This document shows, one piece after another, positions 24,255 to 32,822 of a stretch of 64,000 nt of DNA. Source of the DNA: JAXLQL01 sp046331625. GTDB lineage: Bacteria; Acidobacteriota; Terriglobia; Bryobacterales; Bryobacteraceae. Made by a program: the position numbers and the translations under genes. The stretch lies in NCBI GenBank assembly GCA_046331625.1, contig JAXLQL010000038.1, positions 1 to 64,000 on the forward strand, written 5' to 3'. The notes under the pieces were generated by a model that was not told the DNA's origin, ran no database searches, and saw only the letters and a program-made list of their open reading frames with translations. Each line of letters opens with the position of its first letter. Position 1 is the stretch's first letter.

Positions 24255-26864
24255 GTGGCCAGTCTGTCGAAGATGATTCATCGTGGCGTGGAGTTACTCC
24301 ACCAGGGGCGACCCGAGCAAGCAGCAGCCTTGTACCGGGACGTACTCGAGCGATCACCCCAGAATTCCGACGCACTACATCTGCTAGCCGTAGCGGTGTT
24401 CCAGACCGGGGACGCTCGGTCGGCGGCTGGGTACGCCGAGAGGGCGGTGGCAGTGGAGCCCAAGTCGGCCGACTACTGGAGCAATCTGGGCCGTTACTAT
24501 CTGGCGCTCGATGAGGCGCCGCGGGCGCTCGATGCGTTGGGGCGGGCGTTGCGATTGAAGCCGGCGCATCCGCTAGCGCACTTCAACCGCGCGTTGGCTC
24601 TGGCGCGGACGGGTGACCGAGCCGCAGCCGCAGCCGAGTTACGGGAATACACGCAGCTCGAGCCACGCGATCCGGGCGGGCATCATCACCTGGGAAACCT
24701 GATCGCCGAGGACGGGCGTCACGCCGAAGCTGCGTCCTGTTTCGAGCGGGTGATTGCGCTTGACCCGAAGATCGCCGAGGCGCACAACAATCTCGGCAAC
24801 GCACTCCAGGCGATGGGGAAGTTCGAGGAGTCACTCGGGCATTACCGCCGGGCCCTAGAGCTGCGGCCGAATTATCCCGAGGCGGCGAGCAATCTCGGCT
24901 CGGCGCTGCACGGGCTGGCGCGGCTCGAGGAAGCCGAGGCCATGTACCGCCGCGCGCTCGAAATGAATCCGCGATCGATCGAGGCGCGAGGCAACATGGC
25001 GAACCTGCTTATGGCGCGGGGCCGGGAGGCAGATGCCGTGGTCGCGTTTCGAGAGTTGCTGGCAGACGCTCCGCGATCCGCCGAAACGTGGAACAATCTC
25101 GGCAATGCACTGCAGGCTCTCGGCCACTACGAGGAAGCCTACCGGTCGTTCGATGAGGCGCTGCGGATCCGGCCGGCATATGCCGCGGTCCACAACAACA
25201 TCGGGAACGCTCTGCGGCGGCAAGGACGCTATGAAGAAGCGCTCGGCTGCTACGAGCGCGCGCTCGCGGCCGACCCGGCATCGGCCGAGGCGATCAACAA
25301 CTTCGCCGTGGTGCTGCAGGACATGGGCCGGGGCGCGGAAGCGATATCGCACTTCGAGCGGGCGGCCGCTTTGCGGCCCAGCTATGCCGATCCGCTGATC
25401 AATCTCTCGAACGTGTGGCGCGATCATGGGCGCCCGCAACGCGCGATCGGATATCTGCGCCAGGCGCTCGCGGTGCGGCCGGACAACGCCTACATCTGGA
25501 ACAACCTCGGCTGCTCGCTCGGGGACCAGGGCGAGGTGCCTGAAGCGATCGAGTGCTTCGAGAAGGCGCTCGCGCTGGCGCCGTCAAACTATCTGGCGCA
25601 CGCCAATCTGCTGCTGAACATGCACTATCTGGGCCGCTACGGTGCCGAGCGACTGGCCGCGGCGCACCGCGAGTTCTCACGCCGCCACGAAAAACCGCTG
25701 GCCGGGCTGCGGCGACCGCAGTCGAACGCGCCAGATCCGGACCGGCCGCTGCGAGTGGGATATGTGTCGGCCGATTTTCGGCGGCATTCGGTGGCGTTCT
25801 TTTGCGAGCCCCTGATCGAACGGCATGACAGTGCAAAGTATGAAGCCTACTGTTACTCCGATGTCGCCCGGCCTGACGCGGTGACCCGCCGGTTTCAGGA
25901 ACTGACGGGGTCGCGTTGGCGGGACATTCGCGGCTACAACCACGAAAGCTTCGCCCAGGCGGTGCGCGCCGACGCGATCGACATCCTGGTGGATCTGGCC
26001 GGGCATACGGCCAACAGCCGCGTGCTCTCGTTTACCCTGGTGCCGGCTCCGGTGCAAGTGACCTGGCTCGGGTATCCGAACACGACCGGCCTCGAAGCCA
26101 TGAACTGGCGGCTGACCGACGCGATCGCCGATCCGCCCGGGGTGACCGACGGTTGGCACAGCGAGCGCCTGATGCGGCTCGACGGCGGATTCCTCTGCTT
26201 TCGGGCGCCGGCCGAGGCTCCGGCCGTATCGGTGCTGCCTTCGTTGTCCGGACAGCCGTTTACTTATGGCTCTTTCAACAACATGGCCAAGGTGAACGAG
26301 GAAACGATCGAGACTTGGGCGCGGGTGCTAGGGGCGGCGCCGGGGTCGCGATTGGCACTCAAGAACCGGGCGCTTTCCGAGCCCGAAGCGCGGGCGCGAG
26401 TGGCCGGGCGATTCGCCGCGCACGGTATTGCCGAGAACCGGCTCATGATGAGCGGGTTGATTGAAGCCTTGGCCGGCCACCTCGATGCATACCGGATGGT
26501 GGACGTCGCGCTCGACACGTTTCCGTACCACGGCACCACCACCACGTTCGAGGCATTGTGGATGGGCGTGCCGGTGGTGAGTCTGGTGGGCGATGCGCAT
26601 CATTCGCGGGTGGGGGCAAGCATCCTCGGGCGGCTGGGACTGTCCGAGTTCCTGGCGGCAGACCGAGACCAGTATGTGGCCATTGCCGCATCGCTCGCGC
26701 GGCCCGAGGAGCGGTTGGGAGCAGATCTGGCTTCCCTGCGGGCAGGGCTGCGCGCGCGATTGCAGGGGTCGATTTTGACCGACGAGCCGGGTTTCGCGCG
26801 GCGCGTGGAACACGCCTATCGAACGATGTGGCGCCAGTGGTGCGCGCAACACAAAGGTTATTGA
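24255..26864 (+). CDS. TPR / SPINDLY-type protein O-GlcNAc-transferase-like (GT41)
   Basis: An 869-aa cytoplasmic glycosyltransferase of family 41, which attaches a sugar from a nucleotide sugar to Ser/Thr of proteins. Residues about 1-480 hold about 13 TPR units, many with the asparagine ladder seen in OGT (AEAHNNLGNALQAMGKFEES, AETWNNLGNALQALGHYEEA). Residues about 490-860 are the GT-B catalytic region: LRVGYVSADFRRHSVAFF, DILVDLAGHTANSRV, QVTWLGYPNTTGL, FTYGSFNNMAKV, and the donor-binding DTFPYHGTTTTFEALWMG. Start GTG 24255 has AAGGGA just upstream. Being first in a sugar-biosynthesis operon beside two Ser/Thr-rich flagellins, it is the obvious flagellin-modifying enzyme (inference). Confidence 0.93.
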   Translation: MASLSKMIHRGVELLHQGRPEQAAALYRDVLERSPQNSDALHLLAVAVFQTGDARSAAGYAERAVAVEPKSADYWSNLGRYYLALDEAPRALDALGRALRLKPAHPLAHFNRALALARTGDRAAAAAELREYTQLEPRDPGGHHHLGNLIAEDGRHAEAASCFERVIALDPKIAEAHNNLGNALQAMGKFEESLGHYRRALELRPNYPEAASNLGSALHGLARLEEAEAMYRRALEMNPRSIEARGNMANLLMARGREADAVVAFRELLADAPRSAETWNNLGNALQALGHYEEAYRSFDEALRIRPAYAAVHNNIGNALRRQGRYEEALGCYERALAADPASAEAINNFAVVLQDMGRGAEAISHFERAAALRPSYADPLINLSNVWRDHGRPQRAIGYLRQALAVRPDNAYIWNNLGCSLGDQGEVPEAIECFEKALALAPSNYLAHANLLLNMHYLGRYGAERLAAAHREFSRRHEKPLAGLRRPQSNAPDPDRPLRVGYVSADFRRHSVAFFCEPLIERHDSAKYEAYCYSDVARPDAVTRRFQELTGSRWRDIRGYNHESFAQAVRADAIDILVDLAGHTANSRVLSFTLVPAPVQVTWLGYPNTTGLEAMNWRLTDAIADPPGVTDGWHSERLMRLDGGFLCFRAPAEAPAVSVLPSLSGQPFTYGSFNNMAKVNEETIETWARVLGAAPGSRLALKNRALSEPEARARVAGRFAAHGIAENRLMMSGLIEALAGHLDAYRMVDVALDTFPYHGTTTTFEALWMGVPVVSLVGDAHHSRVGASILGRLGLSEFLAADRDQYVAIAASLARPEERLGADLASLRAGLRARLQGSILTDEPGFARRVEHAYRTMWRQWCAQHKGY

Positions 26865-26871
26865 AAACAAC

Positions 26872-28035
26872 ATGCCGAGACCGAAATTTTCCGTAGTGAT
26901 TCCGACGCGGCAGCGTCATCAGACGCTGGCCTATGCGATTCAGAGCGTGCTCTACCAGCAGCACCGCGACTTCGAGTTGATCGTGATGGATAACTGCTCG
27001 AGCCCGGAAACATGGGACGTGGTGAAACAGTTCCGGGCGCCGGAACTGCGCTATCACCGCTCGCCGCGAGTGCTCGCGATGAATGACAACTGGGAGACCG
27101 GGCTCGGGATGGCCGAGGGCGAGTATGTGTTCTTCATGGGAGACGACGACGCGCTGATGCCCGACGGGTTGAGTCTGGCGGCATCGATTCTCGAGCGGAT
27201 GCCGCTCGACGCGCTGGCCTGGGAGAAGTACACCTACTGGTGGGACGACGCAATCGAGCCTTCGGTGCAAGGGCGGCTGTTCGTGCATGTGGGGTGCGGA
27301 TTCCAGATGCTCGATCCGAAGGCGGCGTTACGCGACTACTACGACTGGCGAATAGGGATGGGGGCGCTGCCTTCGATCTACACGTCGCTCGTGAGCCGGG
27401 CGCTGATCGACAAGACGCGGGAGAAATGCGGCCGGTATTTTTGCCTGGGTGCACCCGACGTTTTCACGGGGATCAGCAACCTCTGGTTCGGCGAGCGGAT
27501 CGGGCGCTTCGAGCGCGGGCTTTCGGTCGGCGGCAATTCCGGTTTCTCGACCGGAACGGCCTGGTTCTTTCGAAGCAAGGGCAAGCACCGGCGCGACGCC
27601 TATCACGCCGACGAAGGCAAGGACGAGCGCGAACTGATCCACCCGGCGCTGATTCCGTCAGTGAATCTCGAAGTGAATCTGGCCGACACGCAGCTCAGGG
27701 CGAAGGAGATGTTGTTCCCCGGCGATGACCGGTTCCAGGTGCGAATTCCGGTAGTGCTGGCGGCGATGGCAGCGAATATGAACCGCGATCCGGAGAGCTA
27801 CGACGTGGTTGCCGGCGAGATCTCCGAGTTGGCCGCCAAGTACGGGATCGATCCGAAGTCGGTGGCGTTGCCGCAGCGTGCGCCGGTGGCGCGGGCGACG
27901 GTGCAGGGTCCGTTGCACGGTCCGGACCAGAAGCTGCAGACACTGGCGATCCACTGCCCAGCGGCGGGCGTGCGCGATGTGGCGCAGGCGGCGCGGCTCG
28001 CGTCGGCAGTGCTTCCGGTGTTGACGATTCAGTAA
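26872..28035 (+). CDS. Family 2 (GT-A) glycosyltransferase
   Basis: A 387-aa enzyme that would extend a glycan from a nucleotide sugar. The N-terminal 110 residues are a clear GT-A fold: FSVVIPTRQRHQTLAYAIQS, FELIVMDNCSS, ELRYHRSPRVLAMNDNWE, and the metal-binding triad in YVFFMGDDDALMPDG. The remainder, with FQMLDPKAALRDYYDWRIG and SGFSTGTAWFFRSKG, resembles uncharacterised relatives. It follows the GT41 gene by 7 bp and precedes the nucleotidyltransferase by 12 bp. Acceptor and donor cannot be read from sequence; by context it adds a sugar of the same island. Confidence 0.9.
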   Translation: MPRPKFSVVIPTRQRHQTLAYAIQSVLYQQHRDFELIVMDNCSSPETWDVVKQFRAPELRYHRSPRVLAMNDNWETGLGMAEGEYVFFMGDDDALMPDGLSLAASILERMPLDALAWEKYTYWWDDAIEPSVQGRLFVHVGCGFQMLDPKAALRDYYDWRIGMGALPSIYTSLVSRALIDKTREKCGRYFCLGAPDVFTGISNLWFGERIGRFERGLSVGGNSGFSTGTAWFFRSKGKHRRDAYHADEGKDERELIHPALIPSVNLEVNLADTQLRAKEMLFPGDDRFQVRIPVVLAAMAANMNRDPESYDVVAGEISELAAKYGIDPKSVALPQRAPVARATVQGPLHGPDQKLQTLAIHCPAAGVRDVAQAARLASAVLPVLTIQ

Positions 28036-28047
28036 GGGGGGGCAGCA

Positions 28048-29274
28048 ATGACGAGCGACTGGAGGCCGAGACAAGCGGTGATCCTGGCCGGAGGCCGGGG
28101 CGAGCGGATGCGTCCGTTCACCGACCATACTCCCAAGCATCTTTACCCGTTCCACGGGAAACCTTTCGCGGCGCATCTGGTCGAGTTGCTCGCCGGGCGC
28201 GGCTTCGAACGGGTACTGTTTCTCTTGGGGTATCGGGCAGACGCTACGAAGGCGGCGCTCGAGGACGGGAGCCGCTACGGGGTTCGGATCGAGTACGATG
28301 TGACGCCGCCGCAGTGGCAGACGACGCTCCGGATGCGGCACGTGCGTGGGAGGCTCGATCCGGTTTTCGCAATGTTCTATTGCGACAACTGGTGGCCGAT
28401 GCCGTTTCTCAAAATGTGGGAGGCCTATCGGAGATCGGGCGCGGCGGTGCAGTTGACCGGCTATGACAACGCCGATCGGTATTCGACGCCGAATCTCGAA
28501 CACGATCTATCGGGCCGCGTGATTGCCTACGGGAAGACCGAGATGGCGCGCGCCGTCGACATCGGTTTCGCGATCATCGATCGGAGTGTGGTGGACCAGT
28601 TGCCGGAGGAAGACGCGCCGCTCGAGGCGATGCTCTATCCGCGCCTGGCCGCCGAGGGGCGATTGCAGGCGTTCCTCACGGCGCATCGCTATTGCGGAGT
28701 GGGCAAGCCCGAGCGGCTGGCTGAGACGGCGCGAATGCTCGGTCCGCAGAGGACCCTCCTGGTGGATCGCGATGGGGTACTCAACCGCAGACCGGCGGTA
28801 GGCGAGTATGTACGGTCATGGGCGGATTGGGAATGGATGCCGGGTGCTCGGGAGGGATTGGCGAAGCTGCGGCGAAGCGGATGGCGCGTGGCGGTGGTTA
28901 CCAATCAGGCGGGCGTGGCGCGGGGGATGGTTTCGGCGGAGGCGTTGGCGGAAATCCACTGCCGGATGATCGCCGAAAGCAGCGGGGTGATCGAGGGCGT
29001 ATATGTGTGTCCGCACGGCTGGGACGAGGGCTGCCGGTGCCGCAAGCCCGCTCCAGGGTTGTTGCACGAAGCGCAACGGGCGTTCGATCTCGACTTGTCG
29101 CGGACGTGGTTTGCCGGGGACGACGAGCGCGATGCGCAAGCGGCCGAGGCGGCGGGGTGCCGGTTCTTCCAGATGGCGGCGGACGGGGCTTGGCAGCGGT
29201 TGCTCGGGGCGCTCGAGTTGGAAGAGACGGTGGTCGAGCAGAGGACAGTCAAGGAGGCAGCATGCGTGTCTTGA
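28048..29274 (+). CDS. Bifunctional sugar-1-phosphate nucleotidyltransferase / GmhB-type phosphatase
   Basis: A 408-aa fusion. Residues about 8-230 are a nucleotidyltransferase: AVILAGGRGERMRPFTDHTP followed by Lys30, and FAMFYCDNWWPM at the metal site, as in sugar-1-phosphate guanylyl/thymidylyltransferases such as HddC. Residues about 236-385 are a HAD phosphatase of the GmhB type: LLVDRDGVLNRR (Asp240, Asp242), VVTNQAGVARG, the zinc loop CPHGWDEGCRCRKP (Cys321, His323, Cys329, Cys331), and AGDDERDAQAA. Together with the HddA-type kinase downstream this gives kinase, phosphatase and nucleotidyltransferase, the three steps from heptose 7-phosphate to NDP-heptose; the GmhA isomerase is not in the window. 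It overlaps the next gene by 13 bp. Confidence 0.9.
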   Translation: MTSDWRPRQAVILAGGRGERMRPFTDHTPKHLYPFHGKPFAAHLVELLAGRGFERVLFLLGYRADATKAALEDGSRYGVRIEYDVTPPQWQTTLRMRHVRGRLDPVFAMFYCDNWWPMPFLKMWEAYRRSGAAVQLTGYDNADRYSTPNLEHDLSGRVIAYGKTEMARAVDIGFAIIDRSVVDQLPEEDAPLEAMLYPRLAAEGRLQAFLTAHRYCGVGKPERLAETARMLGPQRTLLVDRDGVLNRRPAVGEYVRSWADWEWMPGAREGLAKLRRSGWRVAVVTNQAGVARGMVSAEALAEIHCRMIAESSGVIEGVYVCPHGWDEGCRCRKPAPGLLHEAQRAFDLDLSRTWFAGDDERDAQAAEAAGCRFFQMAADGAWQRLLGALELEETVVEQRTVKEAACVS

Positions 29275-30299
29275 TTACGGGCCATCGTGGCTACATCGGA
29301 TCGGTGCTGACGAGGCGGCTGCTCGAACGAGGTTTCGAGGTGACGGGCATCGACGCCGGATTCTTCGACGAGTGCGTGCTGCCGGGGGCGCGTCGAGCAT
29401 CGCCGGGGCGGGATCTGACCGGCGACATTCGCGATCTTGCCTGGAGGGACATTTCGGGCCACGACGCGGTTGTGCACCTGGCGGCGTTGAGCAACGATCC
29501 GATCGGGAACCTGAACGAGACCTGGACCGCGGACATCAATCTCCGAGCTTCGGTGCGGCTGGCGGAACTTGCCCGCGAGTCGCGGGTGCCGCGATTCTTG
29601 TTTTCGTCGTCGTGCATCATGTACGGCGCGGCGGCTGTGGAGGGGCTGGTCAATGAACAATCGCCGCTCGACCCGAAGACCGAGTATGCGCGGAGCAAGG
29701 TGGCGGCCGAACGGGAACTGTCCCGCCTGGCGGGGAGCGGATTTTCGCCGGTGTTTTTGCGCAACGGAACGATCTATGGCTACTCGCCGGCGATGCGGTT
29801 CGACACGGTGATCAACTCGCTGGTGGGCTCGGCGCTCGCCACGGGCAGAGTTACGATTCACAGCGATGGCGAGCCGTGGCGTCCAGTGGTGCACGTCTCC
29901 GATGTGGCGGCGGCGTTCGAGACGGCGCTCACGGCGCCCATCGAGTTGCTCCACAACCAGGCGATCAACACGGGCGCGGCCGCATGCAACTGCCAGGTGA
30001 AGGAGATGGCCCGCGTCGTGGCTGGGCAGGTTCCTGGATGCACGGTGGAGTGTCTGCGCCAGGCGGGAGCCGACCAGCGCACCTATCGCACTGATTTCGA
30101 GAAGATCGGGCGGCTCCTCGCGGGATGGGCGCCGCGGATCGGACTCGAGGAAGGTGTGGCGGGCTTGGTGCGCGATCTCGGGCCGATGCCCCGGGCGCTG
30201 TTCGAAGACCCGCGTTTCACTCGGCTGGCGTGGCTCCGGAAGCGGCTCGACGAGGGGAGTCTCGATGGCGCGTTGCGCGGTACGGAGGTAGTGGCATGA
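29262..30299 (+). CDS. NAD-dependent sugar epimerase/dehydratase (extended SDR)
   Basis: A 345-aa nucleotide-sugar enzyme. The Rossmann motif is VLITGHRGYIGSVLTRRLLE, with the acidic NAD-binding residue in VTGIDAGFFDE. It then has VVHLAALSNDPIGNLNE, FLFSSSCIMYG with the catalytic Ser, and YARSKVAAE as the YxxxK motif. The WRPVVHVSDVAAAFETAL segment is typical of the substrate domain. Related proteins of this subgroup occur in LPS and capsule loci and act as C4/C5 epimerases or dehydratases on NDP-hexoses or heptoses. I set the start at ATG 29262, preceded by AAGGAGG, inside the end of the previous gene. The stop overlaps the next start as ATGA. Confidence 0.9.
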   Translation: MRVLITGHRGYIGSVLTRRLLERGFEVTGIDAGFFDECVLPGARRASPGRDLTGDIRDLAWRDISGHDAVVHLAALSNDPIGNLNETWTADINLRASVRLAELARESRVPRFLFSSSCIMYGAAAVEGLVNEQSPLDPKTEYARSKVAAERELSRLAGSGFSPVFLRNGTIYGYSPAMRFDTVINSLVGSALATGRVTIHSDGEPWRPVVHVSDVAAAFETALTAPIELLHNQAINTGAAACNCQVKEMARVVAGQVPGCTVECLRQAGADQRTYRTDFEKIGRLLAGWAPRIGLEEGVAGLVRDLGPMPRALFEDPRFTRLAWLRKRLDEGSLDGALRGTEVVA

Positions 30300-30754
30300 A
30301 CGCGATGATCGACGGGGTCCGGGTGATGCCCTTGCGACAGATCGCGGATGAGCGCGGCAAGATCATGCACATGATGAAGGCGACCGATCCGCACTTCGAG
30401 CGATTCGGAGAGATCTACTTCTCGTGCGCATGGCCGGGAACGGTGAAGGCCTGGCACATCCACCAGACGATGACCGTGAACAACGCGGTGATCTCGGGGC
30501 GAGCGAAGCTGGTGCTCTACGATCTGCGCGAGGGGTCGGCGACGAAGGGCACGCTGCAGGAGATTTTCCTCGGCGAAGACAACTACGTGCTGGTGCAGAT
30601 TCCGCCGGGGATCGCCAACGGCTACAAAGCATTTGGGGACAAGATGGTGATCCTTGCCAATTGCGCGAGCGAACCGCACCGGCCCGAGGAGATGCTGCGC
30701 ATGCCGCCGTTCGATCCGGCGATTCCCTATGACTGGTCGCTCCGGCACGGGTGA
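30296..30754 (+). CDS. RmlC-like 3,5-epimerase (dTDP-4-dehydrorhamnose 3,5-epimerase family)
   Basis: A 152-aa cupin that should epimerise carbons next to a 4-keto group of a nucleotide sugar. It has the family's IADERGKIMHMMKATDPHF at the N-terminus, the catalytic-His region VKAWHIHQTMTVNNAVISGR, and NYVLVQIPPGIANGYKAFGD. RmlC proteins are usually about 180 aa, so this is a compact member, of a type often found in heptose and deoxy-sugar islands. Start ATG 30296 overlaps the preceding stop. The keto substrate would come from one of the neighbouring SDR enzymes (inference). Confidence 0.88.
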   Translation: MNAMIDGVRVMPLRQIADERGKIMHMMKATDPHFERFGEIYFSCAWPGTVKAWHIHQTMTVNNAVISGRAKLVLYDLREGSATKGTLQEIFLGEDNYVLVQIPPGIANGYKAFGDKMVILANCASEPHRPEEMLRMPPFDPAIPYDWSLRHG

Positions 30755-30781
30755 AGAGACAGTCCCCGAGGAATCAAGGAA

Positions 30782-31780
30782 ATGGCAAACGGTCTCATCG
30801 TCACGCGCACTCCGCTCCGGATCAGTTTCGCCGGAGGGGGAACGGATCTCGCCGCGTTCTATCGCGAGCATTCCGGGGCGGTGGTTTCGACGACGATCGA
30901 CAAGTATGTCTACGTGACGCTGAAGCGGCATGACTCGCTGTTCGGTGCGCCGATCCGGCTGAACTATTCCGAGACCGAGCAAGTGGAGACAGTGGCTGAG
31001 ATCCGCAACGACATTGCGCGGGCGTGTTTCGAATTCCTGGGTATCGGCGCACCGATCTACATGAGCACGGTGGCGGATCTGCCGGCGGCGAGCGGGCTGG
31101 GGTCGTCAAGTGCGTTTTGCGTGGGGCTGCTCCATGCGCTGCATCTGTGGCGGGGCGAGCATCCTTCGGCGGGGCAATTGGCCGAGGAGGCAGCGCACAT
31201 CGAGATCGAAGTGCTGGGGCGTCCGATCGGCAAACAGGATCACTATGCAGCGGCTTATGGCGGATTCAACTACTTCAAGTTCCTGCCGTCGGGGGGCGTG
31301 GCGGTAGAGCAGCAGCGGTTCGAGTCCGATGGGCTCGAGCGGCTATTCGGTTCGCTGATGCTGTTCTGGACGGGATTGACACGCGATGCCGGGCGGGTGC
31401 TCGTCGAACAACAGCGCAACACGCCGGCGCGGATCGTGGAGTTGACCGAATTGCGCGATCAAGCCGGGCGGATGCAGGCGATGCTCGGGAACGGTTTCCA
31501 CGCGGGCGATCTCGGGCGCTATCTCGACGGCGGATGGCAGCTCAAGCGAAACCTGGCCGCGGCGATTTCGAACCCGCGGATCGATGGCTGGTACCGCCGC
31601 GCGATGGAAGCAGGGGCCGACGGCGGGAAGCTCTGTGGAGCGGGGGGGGGAGGTTTTTTGTTGTTCGCTGTGCGGCCGGAGGCGCGAGTGCGGGTTCGCG
31701 AGGCGCTCGGGGACTTGCGGGAAATTCCGGTGAAGTATGAGCCGCGCGGGTCGCGGTTGTTGATGCCACATGCCGAGTAG
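30782..31780 (+). CDS. hddA: GHMP kinase, D-glycero-D-manno-heptose 7-phosphate kinase (HddA) type
   Basis: A 332-aa sugar kinase. RTPLRISFAGGGTDLAAFYR is the HddA/GHMP N-terminal signature. The ATP loop is ADLPAASGLGSSSAFCVG, followed by LGRPIGKQDHYAAAYGGFNY, and the C-terminal motif is KLCGAGGGGFLLFAV. Members phosphorylate C1 of heptose 7-phosphate, or act on fucose/octose analogues as in lincosamide LmbP. With the fused GmhB/nucleotidyltransferase two genes upstream, the heptose role is the best guess, but an octose or other sugar 1-kinase is not excluded. It is preceded by AAGGAA and followed by the next gene after 5 bp. Confidence 0.88.
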   Translation: MANGLIVTRTPLRISFAGGGTDLAAFYREHSGAVVSTTIDKYVYVTLKRHDSLFGAPIRLNYSETEQVETVAEIRNDIARACFEFLGIGAPIYMSTVADLPAASGLGSSSAFCVGLLHALHLWRGEHPSAGQLAEEAAHIEIEVLGRPIGKQDHYAAAYGGFNYFKFLPSGGVAVEQQRFESDGLERLFGSLMLFWTGLTRDAGRVLVEQQRNTPARIVELTELRDQAGRMQAMLGNGFHAGDLGRYLDGGWQLKRNLAAAISNPRIDGWYRRAMEAGADGGKLCGAGGGGFLLFAVRPEARVRVREALGDLREIPVKYEPRGSRLLMPHAE

Positions 31781-31785
31781 ACCAC

Positions 31786-32806
31786 ATGCCAAGTAGAAAA
31801 AGCCTTCTGATCACGGGGGGCAGCGGGTTCATCGGATCCGCGCTCGTGCGGCGCCTCGCCGGCGAAGGCCATGGCGTCACGCTGCTGGTCTCGCCGTGGT
31901 TCGACGAGTCGCGACTGGCGGACCTTGCCGGGGCCTACCGTGTGTTCCGCGATCCCGATGCGGCGGTGGCATTTGCCGATCCGGACGTGATCTATCACCT
32001 GGCGAGCACGCCGTTCCATCCGGCGTCGCGGCGAGCGCACGAGCACTATGACGCGATCGTCACGCGCACGGTGGCGCTGCTCGACGCGGCGCGCGCGCGG
32101 CGGGGAGTTCGGTTCGTATTCACGGGCTCGTGTGCGGAGTACGGCGAAGGGAGCCGGTTGCGCGAGGACTCGGCGGCGATTCCGGGAACGGTGCTCGGAG
32201 CGGCGAAGCTGGCGGCGACGAATGCGGTGCTCGCGTGGGCACGGTGGTTCGGGATGGAGGCGGTGGTGCTTCGGTTGTTTACGCCGTACGGTCCGGGTGA
32301 GGCGCCGGGGCGCCTCATTCCCCACTTAGTGCGTTCGCTCGAACGAGGCGCCGAGGTAGCGCTTTCGGGAGACGGGATGCAGCAGCGCGACTACGTGTAC
32401 CTGGGCGACGTCGTCGAAGCGCTGGTGGCTGCGGCATTGCAGACCGTTGCCTGCGCCGGTGGTGGTCAACATCTCATCGGGCGTGGAATTTCCGCGCGAG
32501 ATGTGGCGGCGACGGTCGGAAAAGCGATGGGTGTCGAGCCGGTGATCTCGAAGTTCCGGACCGGCGCGGTTCGACGAGATCACGCGGATGTCGGGCGACA
32601 ATCGGCTCGCCGTGGAGTTACTTGGTTGGCGGCCACAGGTGAGTTTCGAGGAAGGGATCGCGCGGACGGTCGAGTGGTGGCTCTCGAATCAGCATGAGCT
32701 TCAGAGGACCACGGATTTGCGGCGGGTATCCGAGGCGGTGCTTGCCTCGGAACGCGTGAGCGAGACAGAGAGGACAATCGAATGGTTGCAATCGAATCGG
32801 CGGTAG
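31786..32806 (+). CDS. NAD-dependent sugar epimerase/dehydratase, frameshifted near its C-terminus
   Basis: Second extended SDR of the island. KSLLITGGSGFIGSALVRRL gives the nucleotide fold, DPDVIYHLASTPFHPASRRA follows, RFVFTGSCAEYGE holds the catalytic Ser, and DYVYLGDVVEALVAAAL matches the family. The YxxxK tyrosine position is altered: the segment reads TVLGAAKLAATNA, with Lys but no Tyr four before it. The first frame runs on to 32697 with non-family sequence; the true C-terminus (RFDEITRMSGDNRLAVELLG, FEEGIARTVEWWL) continues in the next frame to 32806. The switch is at about 32563-32572 and fits one extra base (GG for G). If real, the last 80 residues are lost. Confidence 0.82.
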
Positions 32807-32822
32807 CGGCGGGGATGGTGCG

